Assembly (NCBI RefSeq): GCF_024171695.1
Contig: NZ_JAMTCF010000001.1
Location: 673,061-737,060 of the forward strand
Direction: 5' to 3'
Source: Actinosynnema pretiosum
Lineage (GTDB): Bacteria; Actinomycetota; Actinomycetes; Mycobacteriales; Pseudonocardiaceae
Length of the DNA: 64,000 nt
Positions 17,327-26,138 of the stretch are shown here, one piece after another. The position numbers and the translations under genes are program-made. The first letter of the stretch is position 1; every line of letters begins with the position of its first letter. The notes beneath the pieces are model-generated. The model saw nothing but the letters and a program-made list of their open reading frames with translations. It ran no database searches and had not been told where the DNA came from.

Positions 17327-18504
17327 TGGGGCGCACCGCGCTGGTCGCGCTGTTCGCGCACTCGGCGCTGACGCAGGTGGTCACGTTCATGCTGCGCCCG
17401 ACCATGGCCTACCGGGCGCTGGAGCTGGACGTGCCGCCCGCGTGGCTGGGTCTGCTGTCCGCCGGGTTCGCGGTGGTGCCGCTGGCGCTGGCGCTGCCGC
17501 TGGGGCACTGGGCGGACCGGGTGGGCGAGCGGTGGCTGCTGGTGTCGGGCGCGGCGCTGCTGGTGGCGGCGGGCGGGGCGTTCCTGCTGCTGGGCGACAG
17601 CGCGCCGGGGTTGCTGGCGGCGACGGCGGTGCTGGGCACGGGGCACCTGTGCGCGGTGATCGGGCAGCAGTCGCTGGTGGCGAACAGCTCGACGTCGGGG
17701 CGGTTCGACTCGGCGTTCGGCTACTACACGTTCGCGGCGTCCCTGGGGCAGCTGGTGGGGCCGCCGCTGATCCCGCTGCTGGGCGGGGCGCGGGCGATCC
17801 CGGACACGGCGGCGGTGTTCACCGGGGCGACGGCGCTGGCCGGGGTGCTGCTGGTCAGCTCGCTGTTCCTGCCGCGCACCGGGGTGCGGGCGCCCGCGAA
17901 GGGCGACGAGGGGCCGACCGGGCTGGGCGGGCTGCTGAGGCTGCCGGGGCTGCTGCGGGCGCTGATCACCAGCTGCGTGGTGCTGGCGGCGGTGGACATC
18001 TCGCTGGTGTACCTGCCCGCGCTGGGCACCGAGCGGGGGTTGGACGCGGGCGCGGTCGGGCTGCTGCTCGGCCTGCGGGCGGCGGCGTCGATGACCTCGC
18101 GGCTGTTCCTGGGGCGGATGTCGGGCTGGTGGGGGCGCAGGAGGCTGCTGCTGGGCAGCGTGGCGCTGGCGGCGGCGGGGATGGCGGCGGTGGTCGCGCC
18201 GCTGCCGCTGTGGGCGCTGGCGGTGGCGGTGGTGGTGGCCGGGCTGGGGCTGGGCGTGGGGCAGCCGGTGACGATGTCGTGGCTGGCCGAGTCGGCGCCG
18301 CCGGGGTTGCGCGGGCGGGCGATGTCGCTGCGGCTCACCGGGAACAGGGCGGGGCAGGTGGTGATTCCCGGCGCGGTGGGGTTGCTGGCGGGTGGACTGG
18401 GGGCGGCCGGGGTGCTGGGGTTGACGGCGGTGTGCCTGGCGGCGGTGGGGGTGTCGGCGCGGAAGTTGGCGGTGGATTCGCCGGAGGCAGAGCCGGAGGG
18501 GTGA
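17326..18504 (+). CDS. MFS transporter
   Basis: 392 aa, with 12 predicted hydrophobic segments in two six-helix halves. The half-loop motif is LPLGHWADRVGERWLL after helix 2, and an equivalent FLGRMSGWWGRRRLLL follows helix 8. It is coupled to the upstream GntR gene by a TGATG overlap. The ligand is unknown; control by an FCD regulator suggests an organic acid or drug-like compound. The last 20 residues are hydrophilic. Confidence 0.87.
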   Translation: MGRTALVALFAHSALTQVVTFMLRPTMAYRALELDVPPAWLGLLSAGFAVVPLALALPLGHWADRVGERWLLVSGAALLVAAGGAFLLLGDSAPGLLAATAVLGTGHLCAVIGQQSLVANSSTSGRFDSAFGYYTFAASLGQLVGPPLIPLLGGARAIPDTAAVFTGATALAGVLLVSSLFLPRTGVRAPAKGDEGPTGLGGLLRLPGLLRALITSCVVLAAVDISLVYLPALGTERGLDAGAVGLLLGLRAAASMTSRLFLGRMSGWWGRRRLLLGSVALAAAGMAAVVAPLPLWALAVAVVVAGLGLGVGQPVTMSWLAESAPPGLRGRAMSLRLTGNRAGQVVIPGAVGLLAGGLGAAGVLGLTAVCLAAVGVSARKLAVDSPEAEPEG

Positions 18505-18875
18505 GGCGGGCGAGGGGGTGTGCGGTGCGCGGCCGGTTACCGGAGCCGCTCACTGAGACCAGAGCCGGTTGCCGGAGCCGGCCGCCGAGGCTGGGCCCGG
18601 TCACCGGAGCCAGTCGCCAGAGCCGATCGCCGAGATCGGGGCCGTCCGTCAGGGCTGGTTGCCGGAGCCGGCCGCCGGAGCCCGTCGCGCACGGCGCCGG
18701 GCCCCGCTCCCCCACCGGCACCCCGAAGTCATCACGAAACACTTGAGACTCCAACAAGACCAAACTTATTCCACCCAACAGCGGGTAAGCCCCCCTGCTT
18801 TTGTGCGCTCTTGGTTCGGTTGTTGAAAACTTTTGTTGTCTTCTGGTTACCGGCGTGCGTAGATCAGTCCTGGCT
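18505..18875. repeat. Spacer with degenerate CCGGAGCCGG repeats
   Basis: From 18535 to about 18690 a unit of roughly 20 bases recurs imperfectly. The segment GGTTGCCGGAGCCGGCCGCC is exact at about 18564 and 18657. From 18720 on, the sequence becomes A/T-richer and leads into the GH2 promoter. No gene is seen. Confidence 0.6.
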
Positions 18876-18891
18876 TGTGAGCGCTCTCACA
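18876..18891. promoter_or_regulatory. LacI-family-type operator TGTGAGCGCTCTCACA
   Basis: A 16-base imperfect inverted repeat (TGTGAG...CTCACA around GCGCTC), 22 bases before the GH2 start codon. The AGCGCT core resembles the LPMO operator, but the arms differ. It is a candidate site for a sugar-responsive LacI regulator not present in the window. Confidence 0.6.
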
Positions 18892-18913
18892 GCCAGGACC
18901 GAGGAGAACCGCC

Positions 18914-21900
18914 ATGTTCCGCTCCGTCACACGGCTACTCACCCTGCTCTTGGCCCTCATCACCGCCTCCGCACTCCCCCTGCCCCTCGCCGCGGTCGCC
19001 TCGGCGGCGCCCGCCGTGCACGGGCTCAAGGGGGAGTACTTCGCCATGTCCGCGCCGGGCGCGCGCGACTTCGCCGTCCTCGGCGGGTCCGCGCTCGACC
19101 CGAACGTCGAGTTCGGCAACCTCGTCCCGACCTTCCAGGCGCTGACCGGCAAGGGCGAGCACACCACCGCCCGCTGGACCGGGCAGCTCACCGCGCCGAC
19201 CACCGCCGACTACACGTTCCACGCCATCGGCGACAACGGGTTCCGGCTGTTCCTCGACGGTCGACCGGTGATCGACCACTGGGTCGGCGACTGGGACGTC
19301 GAGCAGCGCAGCGCCCCGGTCCGGCTGGAGGCGGGCGTGGCGCACGAGTTCCGCCTGGAGCTGTTCCAGGACACCGGTGGTGCGAACATGTTCCTGCGGT
19401 GGTCGACTCCGGGGGTGGCCAAGTCCGTCGTCCCGGAGAGCGCGTTCACCCCGCCCGCCGACTTCGAGGTCTACCCGCTGGCGCTGAGCACCCCCGCCAA
19501 CGGCAAGTCGGTGCTGGCCGAGTTCGACGGCAGGATCACCTCGCTGGGGCAGTTCCGCGAGCACGTCGCCGTCGAGGTCGACACCGTGCCGTTCCCGATC
19601 GCGTCGGTGAACCGCAAGGACGACGACAAGCTGGTCATCACGCTCGGCGAGGCCGTGCTCAAGGGCCAGAAGATCCGGCTGCGCTACGACGGCGCGGGCG
19701 GGCTGGCGGTCGGCGGGCAGCAGGTGCCGAAGCTGTACCGCAGCGGGATCAACGACTCGGTGCAGCGGTTGACCACGCCGTGGACGAACAAGGTCAACAA
19801 GAACCAGCCGCTGCCGGAGTACCCGCGCCCGCAGCAGGAGCGGCGGAAGTGGTCGAACCTGAACGGGCAGTGGGAGTTCGCGGGCGCCGCCGCCGGTGAG
19901 CAGCCGGTGTTCGGGAAGGCGCTCGCCGAGAAGATCACCGTGCCTTACCCGGTCGAGTCGCTGCTGTCCGGGATCGAGCGGCACGAGGACCACATGTTCT
20001 ACCGGCGCACGTTCACCGTGCCGCAGGACTGGAACGTGGGCCGGGGGCAGCGGTTGAAGCTGAACTTCGGCGCAGTCGACTACCGGGCCACCGTGTGGGT
20101 GAACGGCGTCAAGGTGACCGAGCACGAGGGCGGTTACACGGCGTTCACGGCGGACATCACCGACGCGCTCGGCGGGCGGCGGCAGCACGAGCTGGTCGTG
20201 GCGGTCACCGACACCACCGGCGCCGAGCAGCCGGTCGGCAAGCAGACGCCCAACCCGAGCGGGATCTTCTACACCGCGTCGTCCGGGATCTGGCAGACGG
20301 TGTGGCTGGAGCCGGTGCCGGACAGGGCGATCGACGACGTGGTGAGCACGCCGGACATCACGGCGGGCACCGTTTCGGTGACGGTCCGCTCGGCGTCGTC
20401 GTCCGGTCGGGTGACCGTGACGGCGAAGGAGAAGGGCGGCCGGAAGGTCGGCAGCGCGACGGGGGCGGCGAACTCGGCGCTGACCGTGCCGGTGCCGAAG
20501 GCGCGGCTGTGGAGCCCGGACGACCCGTACCTGTACGACCTGGAGGTCGTGCTGGAGGACGGGCGCAGCAGGGACGTGGTGTCCAGCTACTTCGGGATGC
20601 GCTCGATCGGGATCGCGCAGGTGAACGGGTTCCCGAAGCTGGTGCTCAACGGAAAGCCGGTGTTCTCGCTGGCGCAGCTCGACCAGGGGTTCTGGCCGGA
20701 CGGGTTGAACACCGCGCCCACCGACGCGGCGCTGGAGTTCGACCTGAAGGCGCAGAAGGACCTCGGGTTCAACGCGGTGCGCAAGCACATCAAGGTGGAG
20801 CCCGCGCGGTGGTTCTACCACGCGGACCGGCTGGGGCTGCTGGTGTGGCAGGACTTCGTGTCCGGCACGTTCAACACCGAGGCCGGTCGCGCGGCGTTCC
20901 AGCAGCAGGGCGCGGCGATCGTGGATCAGTTCCGGTCGTCGCCCTCGGTGATCGGCTGGATCGTGTTCAACGAGGGGTGGGGTGAGTGGGACCGGGAGGA
21001 GACCGGTCGCATCACCGAGCGTGTGCAGGCGTCCGACCCGTCGCGGGTGGTCAACGCGCACAGCGGCGTGAACTGCTGCGCGTCGAAGGGCGACTCCGGC
21101 AAGGGCGACGTCATCGACCACCACGACTACAACAACGACTCCCCGCCGTGGCCGGACGCGACGCGGGCGGCGATGGACGGCGAGCACGGCGGGTTCACGC
21201 TGCGCACGCCGGGCCACCAGTGGCCGGGCGCCCCGACGGCGATCTACAGCGGGGTGGCGAGCAAGGCTGAGCTGACCGCGAAGTACGTGTCGAACACCGA
21301 GCAGCACTACCTCCAGGCGGCCGGGGCTGAGCTGTCCGGGTCGGTGTACACGCAGGTCACGGACCTGGAGACCGAGCTGAACGGGTTGTGGACGTACGAC
21401 CGGAAGGAGATCAAGGTCGATCCGGGGCCGGTGCGCGAGATCAACCGCCGGGTGGTCGAGGCGGGGGCTGCGGCCGGGACGTACCGGTACCCCGGCAAGG
21501 GCTCGTGGTCGCTGGACGAGGGCCGGGGCGCGGTGGGTCGGGACGGTTCCGGCGGTCGCAGCGACGTGACCGTGACCGGGGCGGGCTGGACCGAGGGCCT
21601 GCGCGGCAGCGCGCTGTCGTTCAGCGGGTCGAACCAGTACGCGCAGACGGCCGGTCCCGTGGTGGACACCAGGTCCGACTACACCATCTCCGCCTGGGTG
21701 ACCCTCGACGGAGTGCCCGGCAACTGGGTGACGGCGGTGAGCCAGGACGGCCGCAGGCGCGAGAACCCGTTCTACCTCCAGTACGGCCAGGGCGGCTTCG
21801 CGTTCAGCGGTCCCGGCGGCCACCGCGCGGTCTCCGCGCCGGTGACGCCGGAGGCGGGGCGGTGGTACCACCTGGTGGGCGTGCACGACGCGGCGAGGGC

Positions 21901-22105
21901 CGAGTTCCGGCTGTACGTGGACGGCGCGCTCGCGGGCACGACGGCGGCGGGCGAGCCACACCTGAGCACGGGGCCGCTGTCGATCGGGCGGGCGAAGTAC
22001 GCGGGCGGGAACGTGGACTTCTGGAAGGGGAAGGTGGATCAGGTCCAGGCGTTCGGGAAGGCGCTGACCGGGGCCGAGGTGGCGGAGCTGCACTCGGCGC
22101 GGTGA
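18914..22105 (+). CDS. Secreted PA14 - glycoside hydrolase family 2 - LamG enzyme
   Basis: 1063 aa; the ATG follows GAGGAG. A signal peptide occupies about residues 1-31. A PA14 domain follows (36-175, GLKGEYFAM ... DNGFRLFLDGRPVIDHW). GH2 parts are the jelly-roll sugar-binding domain (about 315-460, WSNLNGQWEFA, MFYRRTFTVP), an Ig-like domain (465-575) and a TIM barrel (575-870). The acid/base Glu is in VFNEGWGEWD and the nucleophile is probably the Glu of MDGEHGG. A C-terminal LamG/concanavalin fold (about 890-1060, YTISAWVTLDG ... RWYHLVGVHD) should bind carbohydrate. Family members are beta-galactosidases, glucuronidases or mannosidases; the exact glycan is not readable. The LacI-type operator just upstream suggests sugar induction. 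Confidence 0.9.
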   Translation: MFRSVTRLLTLLLALITASALPLPLAAVASAAPAVHGLKGEYFAMSAPGARDFAVLGGSALDPNVEFGNLVPTFQALTGKGEHTTARWTGQLTAPTTADYTFHAIGDNGFRLFLDGRPVIDHWVGDWDVEQRSAPVRLEAGVAHEFRLELFQDTGGANMFLRWSTPGVAKSVVPESAFTPPADFEVYPLALSTPANGKSVLAEFDGRITSLGQFREHVAVEVDTVPFPIASVNRKDDDKLVITLGEAVLKGQKIRLRYDGAGGLAVGGQQVPKLYRSGINDSVQRLTTPWTNKVNKNQPLPEYPRPQQERRKWSNLNGQWEFAGAAAGEQPVFGKALAEKITVPYPVESLLSGIERHEDHMFYRRTFTVPQDWNVGRGQRLKLNFGAVDYRATVWVNGVKVTEHEGGYTAFTADITDALGGRRQHELVVAVTDTTGAEQPVGKQTPNPSGIFYTASSGIWQTVWLEPVPDRAIDDVVSTPDITAGTVSVTVRSASSSGRVTVTAKEKGGRKVGSATGAANSALTVPVPKARLWSPDDPYLYDLEVVLEDGRSRDVVSSYFGMRSIGIAQVNGFPKLVLNGKPVFSLAQLDQGFWPDGLNTAPTDAALEFDLKAQKDLGFNAVRKHIKVEPARWFYHADRLGLLVWQDFVSGTFNTEAGRAAFQQQGAAIVDQFRSSPSVIGWIVFNEGWGEWDREETGRITERVQASDPSRVVNAHSGVNCCASKGDSGKGDVIDHHDYNNDSPPWPDATRAAMDGEHGGFTLRTPGHQWPGAPTAIYSGVASKAELTAKYVSNTEQHYLQAAGAELSGSVYTQVTDLETELNGLWTYDRKEIKVDPGPVREINRRVVEAGAAAGTYRYPGKGSWSLDEGRGAVGRDGSGGRSDVTVTGAGWTEGLRGSALSFSGSNQYAQTAGPVVDTRSDYTISAWVTLDGVPGNWVTAVSQDGRRRENPFYLQYGQGGFAFSGPGGHRAVSAPVTPEAGRWYHLVGVHDAARAEFRLYVDGALAGTTAAGEPHLSTGPLSIGRAKYAGGNVDFWKGKVDQVQAFGKALTGAEVAELHSAR

Positions 22106-22166
22106 GGGGCTGAGAGGCGACCGGACTGAAAGACGACCGGGCTGAGAGTCGACCGGGCTGACCGGG

Positions 22167-22203
22167 GCCGCGGCGGGTCGGGGATTCCCCGGCCCGCCGC
22201 GGC
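22167..22203. terminator. Hairpin terminator after the GH2 gene
   Basis: A 17-bp stem, GCCGCGGCGGGTCGGGG against CCCCGGCCCGCCGCGGC, with one G-U pair and a 3-base loop. It is 60 bases past the stop. Confidence 0.75.
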
Positions 22204-22249
22204 GCGTTCGGGCCGGGGGTGGGGAGGTGGGGATTTGGCCGGGGCCGGG

Positions 22250-22510
22250 GTGATGGCGCGAGGTTGGCTGCGGGGTAGGAGGGCGGTTACCTGCGGGATG
22301 GCGGCGCAGTTGCCTGCCGGGTGGGTGCACGGCTAACTGCCGGGCGGGGTGGCGATTACCTGCTGGGCGGGCGGCGCAGTTGCCAGCCGGGCAGGAGCAC
22401 GGTTACCTGCCGGGTGAGCGGCACAGTGCCTACCAGGTGGAAGCGCGGATAACTGCCTGGTGGCAGCGCGGTTGCCTGCCGGACGGAAGCGCGGTTGCCT
22501 GCGGCACGTT
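22250..22510. repeat. Degenerate 25-30-bp repeats (GCGGTTRCCTGCCGGG)
   Basis: At least eight imperfect copies of a unit containing GGTTACCTGC or GGTTGCCTGC followed by CGGG-rich spacers run through this spacer. They do not maintain a reading frame. Similar wording reappears at about 57340-57400. The rest of 22110-22940 holds the 16-bp array and two operator-like palindromes; no gene is seen. Confidence 0.6.
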
Positions 22511-22554
22511 CGGGCAAGAACCTCGGACGGCCGAGGCCCTGGGAGAGGGTCTCA

Positions 22555-22664
22555 GCATGGTCGTTGAGCGGGGTGCTCGTTGAGCAGGGTGGTCGTTGAG
22601 CAGGGTGGTCGTTGAGCAGCATGGTCGTTGAGCAGGGTGGTCGTTGAGCAGGGTGGTCGATCGA
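22555..22664. repeat. 16-bp tandem array, about seven units
   Basis: Units GGGTGGTCGTTGAGCA start at 22555, 22571, 22587, 22603, 22619, 22635 and 22651. Three are identical; the others carry GCAT or GCTC variants, and the last decays to TCGATCGA. 16 is not a multiple of three, so the array is noncoding. There are no unique spacers, so it is not a CRISPR. Confidence 0.85.
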
Positions 22665-22675
22665 GGAATCCGACG

Positions 22676-22762
22676 GAAAGCGCTTTCAACTCTGCGGTGC
22701 GGCGGTGAGCGCGCTTGGGGGCACTGCGGATGTTCGAGAGTGTTCCGGTGGGAGCGCTCTCC
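22676..22762. promoter_or_regulatory. Two orphan AGCGCT-centred operator-like palindromes
   Basis: GAAAGCGCTTTC is a perfect 12-bp palindrome at 22676-22687. TGGGAGCGCTCTCC at 22749-22762 is one insertion-like change away from the CebR-like box. Neither lies in front of a recognisable start codon, since the STAS gene 180 bases away runs towards them. They may mark a decayed promoter. Confidence 0.45.
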
Positions 22763-22941
22763 AGGGCTGGCCGCCCCTCGCGAGCACCCGCCCAGGCCCG
22801 CGTCACCCGCGCCCGCCCCACTACCGCTCGTCTCACCGCAACCCGCTTCGCCACCGCAACCCGCTTCGCCACCGCTTATCCCGCGCTACCCGCCCCCGCA
22901 CCCGCCCGGCCACCACCCATCCACCACACGTCCACCCGGCC

Positions 22942-23304
22942 CTACCCCCACTCATCCGCCTCCCCCACCGCCGCGAGCGCCGCCTCCGCGCTCCCGTGCA
23001 TCTGCAGCACGTGGTGCAGCCCCACCGAGCTGAGCACCCGCCGGATCTGCCTGGTCACCACCAAGTGCAGCGCCCCGGCCCGGTCCAGCAGGCGGTCGTG
23101 GGCCTGGACCAGGGGTTCGATGCCCCAGGACGTGAAGAAGTCCACGCCCGTCAGGTCCACCACGACCACGTCCGCCCGCGCGCCCTCCAGGGCCGCGCGC
23201 AGGACGGGCGCCGTGGCCACGTCCACACCGCCGCGCACGCGCAGCACCACCACCGAGTCGTCCACCCGCACGGTGGACGTCGACAGAGTCTGGTCTCCCC
23301 ACAC
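22942..23304 (-). CDS. STAS domain protein (anti-anti-sigma type)
   Basis: 120 aa from GTG 23304. The STAS fold fills the chain; the presumed phosphoserine is Ser59 in LTGVDFFTSWGIEPL. The start lacks a clear SD, so translation may depend on the kinase gene that stops 30 bases upstream. Being placed directly after a PAS histidine kinase suggests that it is a phospho-target or partner in the same pathway. Confidence 0.8.
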   Translation of the reverse strand: MWGDQTLSTSTVRVDDSVVVLRVRGGVDVATAPVLRAALEGARADVVVVDLTGVDFFTSWGIEPLVQAHDRLLDRAGALHLVVTRQIRRVLSSVGLHHVLQMHGSAEAALAAVGEADEWG

Positions 23305-23334
23305 GTACGGGCTGGTACCCCTGAACGTGGTGTT

Positions 23335-25122
23335 TCACCCTTCGGTGGGCTTGCGACCTTCCGGGACCCGCACGTCCAGGGGCAGCTCGATGCGCACCGT
23401 CGTCCCGCCCTCCGCCGACGGGGTCAGGAACACCGCACCGCCGTGGCGCTCCGCGATCGCCCTGACCAGCGCCAACCCCAGCGCCGACCCGGCGTGCTGG
23501 TCGGCGCCCGCCGCCTCGCGCGGCAGGGTGGTGAAGAGCCTGCCGCCCGCACCACCGAGCGGCACCTCGTCGGTGACCTCCATCGACCACTCGCCGTGAC
23601 CGCCGACCGTCGACGTCACCCGCACCGACGCCGACGGCGGCGAGGTCGCCACGGCCGCCGCCACCGCGTGGTACGTCATGCACGAGAGCAGCTCGCCGTC
23701 GCCGCGCGCCTGGGTCGGCAGCACCGGCGTGTCGACCTGCACCCGCACCTCCCTGGCCTCGGCCGCCGCCTCCACCGCGTGCGCCCCGTCCCGCACCAAC
23801 CGGTCCAGGTCGACCGACGCGATCTCCAGCTCCTCGCTGTGCGACTCGACCTTCGCGAGCAGCAGCAGCGTCTCCACCAGCCCGGCCATCCGGTTCACGT
23901 TCCGCTCCACCGCCTCCGCCACCTGCCGCTCGCCGTCCCGCCAGTCGGCGACCAGCAGCGGGGTGAGCGAGGTCAGCGCGGTGAGCGGGGTGCGCAGCTC
24001 GTGCGAGATGGTCGAGATGAACTCGGTCTTGAGCGCGGACAGCCGGGACAGCTCGGCGTTGCGCGTCTCCAGCGCCCGGCGCAGCGACACCTGGTCGGTC
24101 ACGTCGCGCAGCACCCACAGCTGCCCGAACAGCTCGTTCTCCCCGCGCACCTGGAGGAAGTCCACCTCCAGCACCCGATCGGGGCCCAGTGGCACGGCGG
24201 TGGCGTGAACCGGCTCGGTCGCGGTGACGCAGCGCATCGCCAACCGGTCCAGGTGCTCGTAGTCCTCGGGCGGCCTGCGGCGGCGCGGGCCCATCTCGCG
24301 GCCGGTCATCCCGATCAGCTCGCGCGGCTCGCCCTCCAGGTCGAGCAGTTCGAGCACGGTCGTGTTGACGGTGAGCACCTTGCGGTCGTTGTCCTGCAGG
24401 ATCACGCCCACCCGCAGCGCGTCGATCAGCATGTACAGCCGGGCGCTCGTCACCCGGCCGTGGTACTGCGCGTCGTGCAGGTCGGTCATGTCGCGGGAGA
24501 AGGTGACCAGCCCGCCGATGACCGGGTCGTCGATCCGGTCGAGCACGATCACGTCCACGAAGATCCAGTCGCCCTCGGCCCCGCGCACCCGCGCCTGCAC
24601 GCGGGCGCTGCCTCCGGGGTCGGCGACGTGCAGCCCGAGGATGGCGTCCAGCACGGTCTTCCGGTCGTCGGGGTGGACGCCCTCGGCGGCGGTGTCGGCG
24701 ACGTGCTCGCCGTACACCAGGGCCGTGCCGTCCATCCACTTCCTGGTGTTGCTCCAGCGCAAGTACCCGTCCGCGTCGAACAGCGCCACCATCGAGGGCA
24801 TCTGGGACACGATGGCGTCGCGCAGCGCGACCTCCCGCGCGGGCGGTCCCACCCCGTCGAGCGCGGCGGCCACCGCGTCGGCGATGATCCGCAGGCGCTC
24901 GGTGACCGGTTCGGCCTGCACGACCACCGCGCCGCCGCGCTCCAGCGGCACCACGACGTCACCGCGCCACGGCGGCCCGTCCTCCCGGACCATCGCGGAC
25001 AGCACGCCGGGGAGCGCGAGCAGCACGCGGACGGCCTGCTCGGGGGCCCGTCCGGTGTAGCCCGCGCGGACGACCGAGCGCACCACCGCGGCCACCTCGG
25101 CCGGGTCGACCGCCTGCGCCAT
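23335..25122 (-). CDS. PAS-containing sensor histidine kinase, degenerate ATP-binding domain
   Basis: 595 aa from ATG 25122, with GGGAG upstream. There is no membrane segment, so it is cytoplasmic. Residues 1-95 are of unknown type. Three PAS-like regions follow: about 105-215 (SMVALFDADGYLRWSN, FSRDMTDLHDAQ), 225-300 (GVILQDNDRKVLTVN) and 300-350. HisKA carries His374 in FISTISHELRTPLTAL. In the catalytic domain the N-box Asn is missing (GELLSCMTYHAVAAAV where NLLSNAxKYT is usual). The G1 motif is altered (VTDEVPLGGAGG), while G2 is roughly kept (GSALGLALVRAIAERHGG). Autokinase activity is therefore doubtful. It is divergent from the OmpR regulator at 25350 and followed by a STAS gene. Confidence 0.88.
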   Translation of the reverse strand: MAQAVDPAEVAAVVRSVVRAGYTGRAPEQAVRVLLALPGVLSAMVREDGPPWRGDVVVPLERGGAVVVQAEPVTERLRIIADAVAAALDGVGPPAREVALRDAIVSQMPSMVALFDADGYLRWSNTRKWMDGTALVYGEHVADTAAEGVHPDDRKTVLDAILGLHVADPGGSARVQARVRGAEGDWIFVDVIVLDRIDDPVIGGLVTFSRDMTDLHDAQYHGRVTSARLYMLIDALRVGVILQDNDRKVLTVNTTVLELLDLEGEPRELIGMTGREMGPRRRRPPEDYEHLDRLAMRCVTATEPVHATAVPLGPDRVLEVDFLQVRGENELFGQLWVLRDVTDQVSLRRALETRNAELSRLSALKTEFISTISHELRTPLTALTSLTPLLVADWRDGERQVAEAVERNVNRMAGLVETLLLLAKVESHSEELEIASVDLDRLVRDGAHAVEAAAEAREVRVQVDTPVLPTQARGDGELLSCMTYHAVAAAVATSPPSASVRVTSTVGGHGEWSMEVTDEVPLGGAGGRLFTTLPREAAGADQHAGSALGLALVRAIAERHGGAVFLTPSAEGGTTVRIELPLDVRVPEGRKPTEG

Positions 25123-25349
25123 GGGCTCTCCCGTCTCGCGACACGCGACACAGCACACCGCGAATCGTGCGGCGTCGTGGCGCGGCGTGCCCCTTGCGGA
25201 GCAGTGTCCACTCGAAACGGTGAAAAAGGGCGTGGTCGGCGCGATCGCCGGACGGACGTGGCGGGCTCGCTCGTATCGTGGCAGTCCGGACGGGTCCGCC
25301 CCTCCACTGTGGACCGACCGGGTGAGAGCGCCCGCACCGAGGAGGCGAC

Positions 25350-26039
25350 ATGAGCACCGTGCTGGTCGTGGAGGACGAGCCGGACATCGCCCTGGCGCTG
25401 CGGCTGAACCTGGAGCGGGCCGGGCACGAGGTGCGGGTCGCCTCGGACGGCAAGCAGGGACTGCGGGAGCTGCACGAGTCGCAGCCGTCGCTGGTGCTGC
25501 TGGACATCGGCCTTCCCGTGCTGGACGGCTGGATGGTGCTGGAGCGCATCAGGGACGTGAGCGACGTGCCGGTGCTGCTGCTGACCGCGCACGGCATGGA
25601 GGCGGACAAGGTCAGGGGCCTGCGCGGCGGCGCGGACGACTACCTGACCAAGCCGTTCTCGGCGAAGGAGCTGCTGGCCAGGATCGAGGCGATCCTGCGC
25701 AGGGCCGAGGGCGCGACGGCGGCGAGCAAGGCCGAGGTGTACGACGACGGCCTGGTGCGCATGGACCACCGGGCGCGGCGGGTGTACGTCAACGGCGAGG
25801 AGGTCGACGTCAACGCCACCGAGTACCGGCTGCTGTCGGTGTTCGTGCAGCACAAGGGCGCGGTGCTGTCGCCGGGGCAGCTGCTGGACAAGGTGTGGAA
25901 CGACCCGACCGGGATCGGCGCGGAGCGGGTGAAGTTCGCGGTGATGCGGTTGCGGCGCAAGCTGAACTGGTCGGCGGACGAGTCCCCGATCCGCGCCGCG
26001 CGCGGCATGGGCTACCGCTACGACCCGCCGCGCAAGTAG
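25350..26039 (+). CDS. OmpR/PhoB-family response regulator
   Basis: 229 aa; the ATG follows GGAGG. Receiver domain 1-120: acidic pocket Glu8-Asp9, phospho-acceptor Asp52 in LVLLDIGLP, Thr in LLLTAHG, Lys in YLTKPFSAKELLARI. Winged helix 130-225 with the recognition region RVKFAVMRLRRKLN and wing RGMGYRYDP. It is divergent from the PAS kinase, 227 bases apart, and is the obvious cognate partner. The shared spacer probably carries both promoters. Confidence 0.93.
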   Translation: MSTVLVVEDEPDIALALRLNLERAGHEVRVASDGKQGLRELHESQPSLVLLDIGLPVLDGWMVLERIRDVSDVPVLLLTAHGMEADKVRGLRGGADDYLTKPFSAKELLARIEAILRRAEGATAASKAEVYDDGLVRMDHRARRVYVNGEEVDVNATEYRLLSVFVQHKGAVLSPGQLLDKVWNDPTGIGAERVKFAVMRLRRKLNWSADESPIRAARGMGYRYDPPRK

Positions 26040-26138
26040 TCGGGCTCGGGTGGCGCGAAGCCGGGCCGGGCAGGCCTGCGCCACCCCCGGCGCGCTCCCC
26101 CGGCAGCCAAGTGACCAGGGGCGGGAGCGCTTTCCCCG

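Noticed and set aside
18935-22330. 1131-codon open frame antisense to the GH2 gene
   Set aside because: Composition-driven; it encodes His/Arg/Pro/Val-rich sequence without domains. The plus strand has signal peptide, PA14, GH2 and LamG features.
22555-22664. CRISPR array
   Set aside because: The 16-bp units are directly adjacent with no unique spacers, and no cas genes are present.
22705-25353. Long plus-strand open frame opposite the kinase and STAS genes
   Set aside because: Arg/His/Pro-rich shadow with no domain; the minus strand shows HisKA, PAS and STAS motifs.
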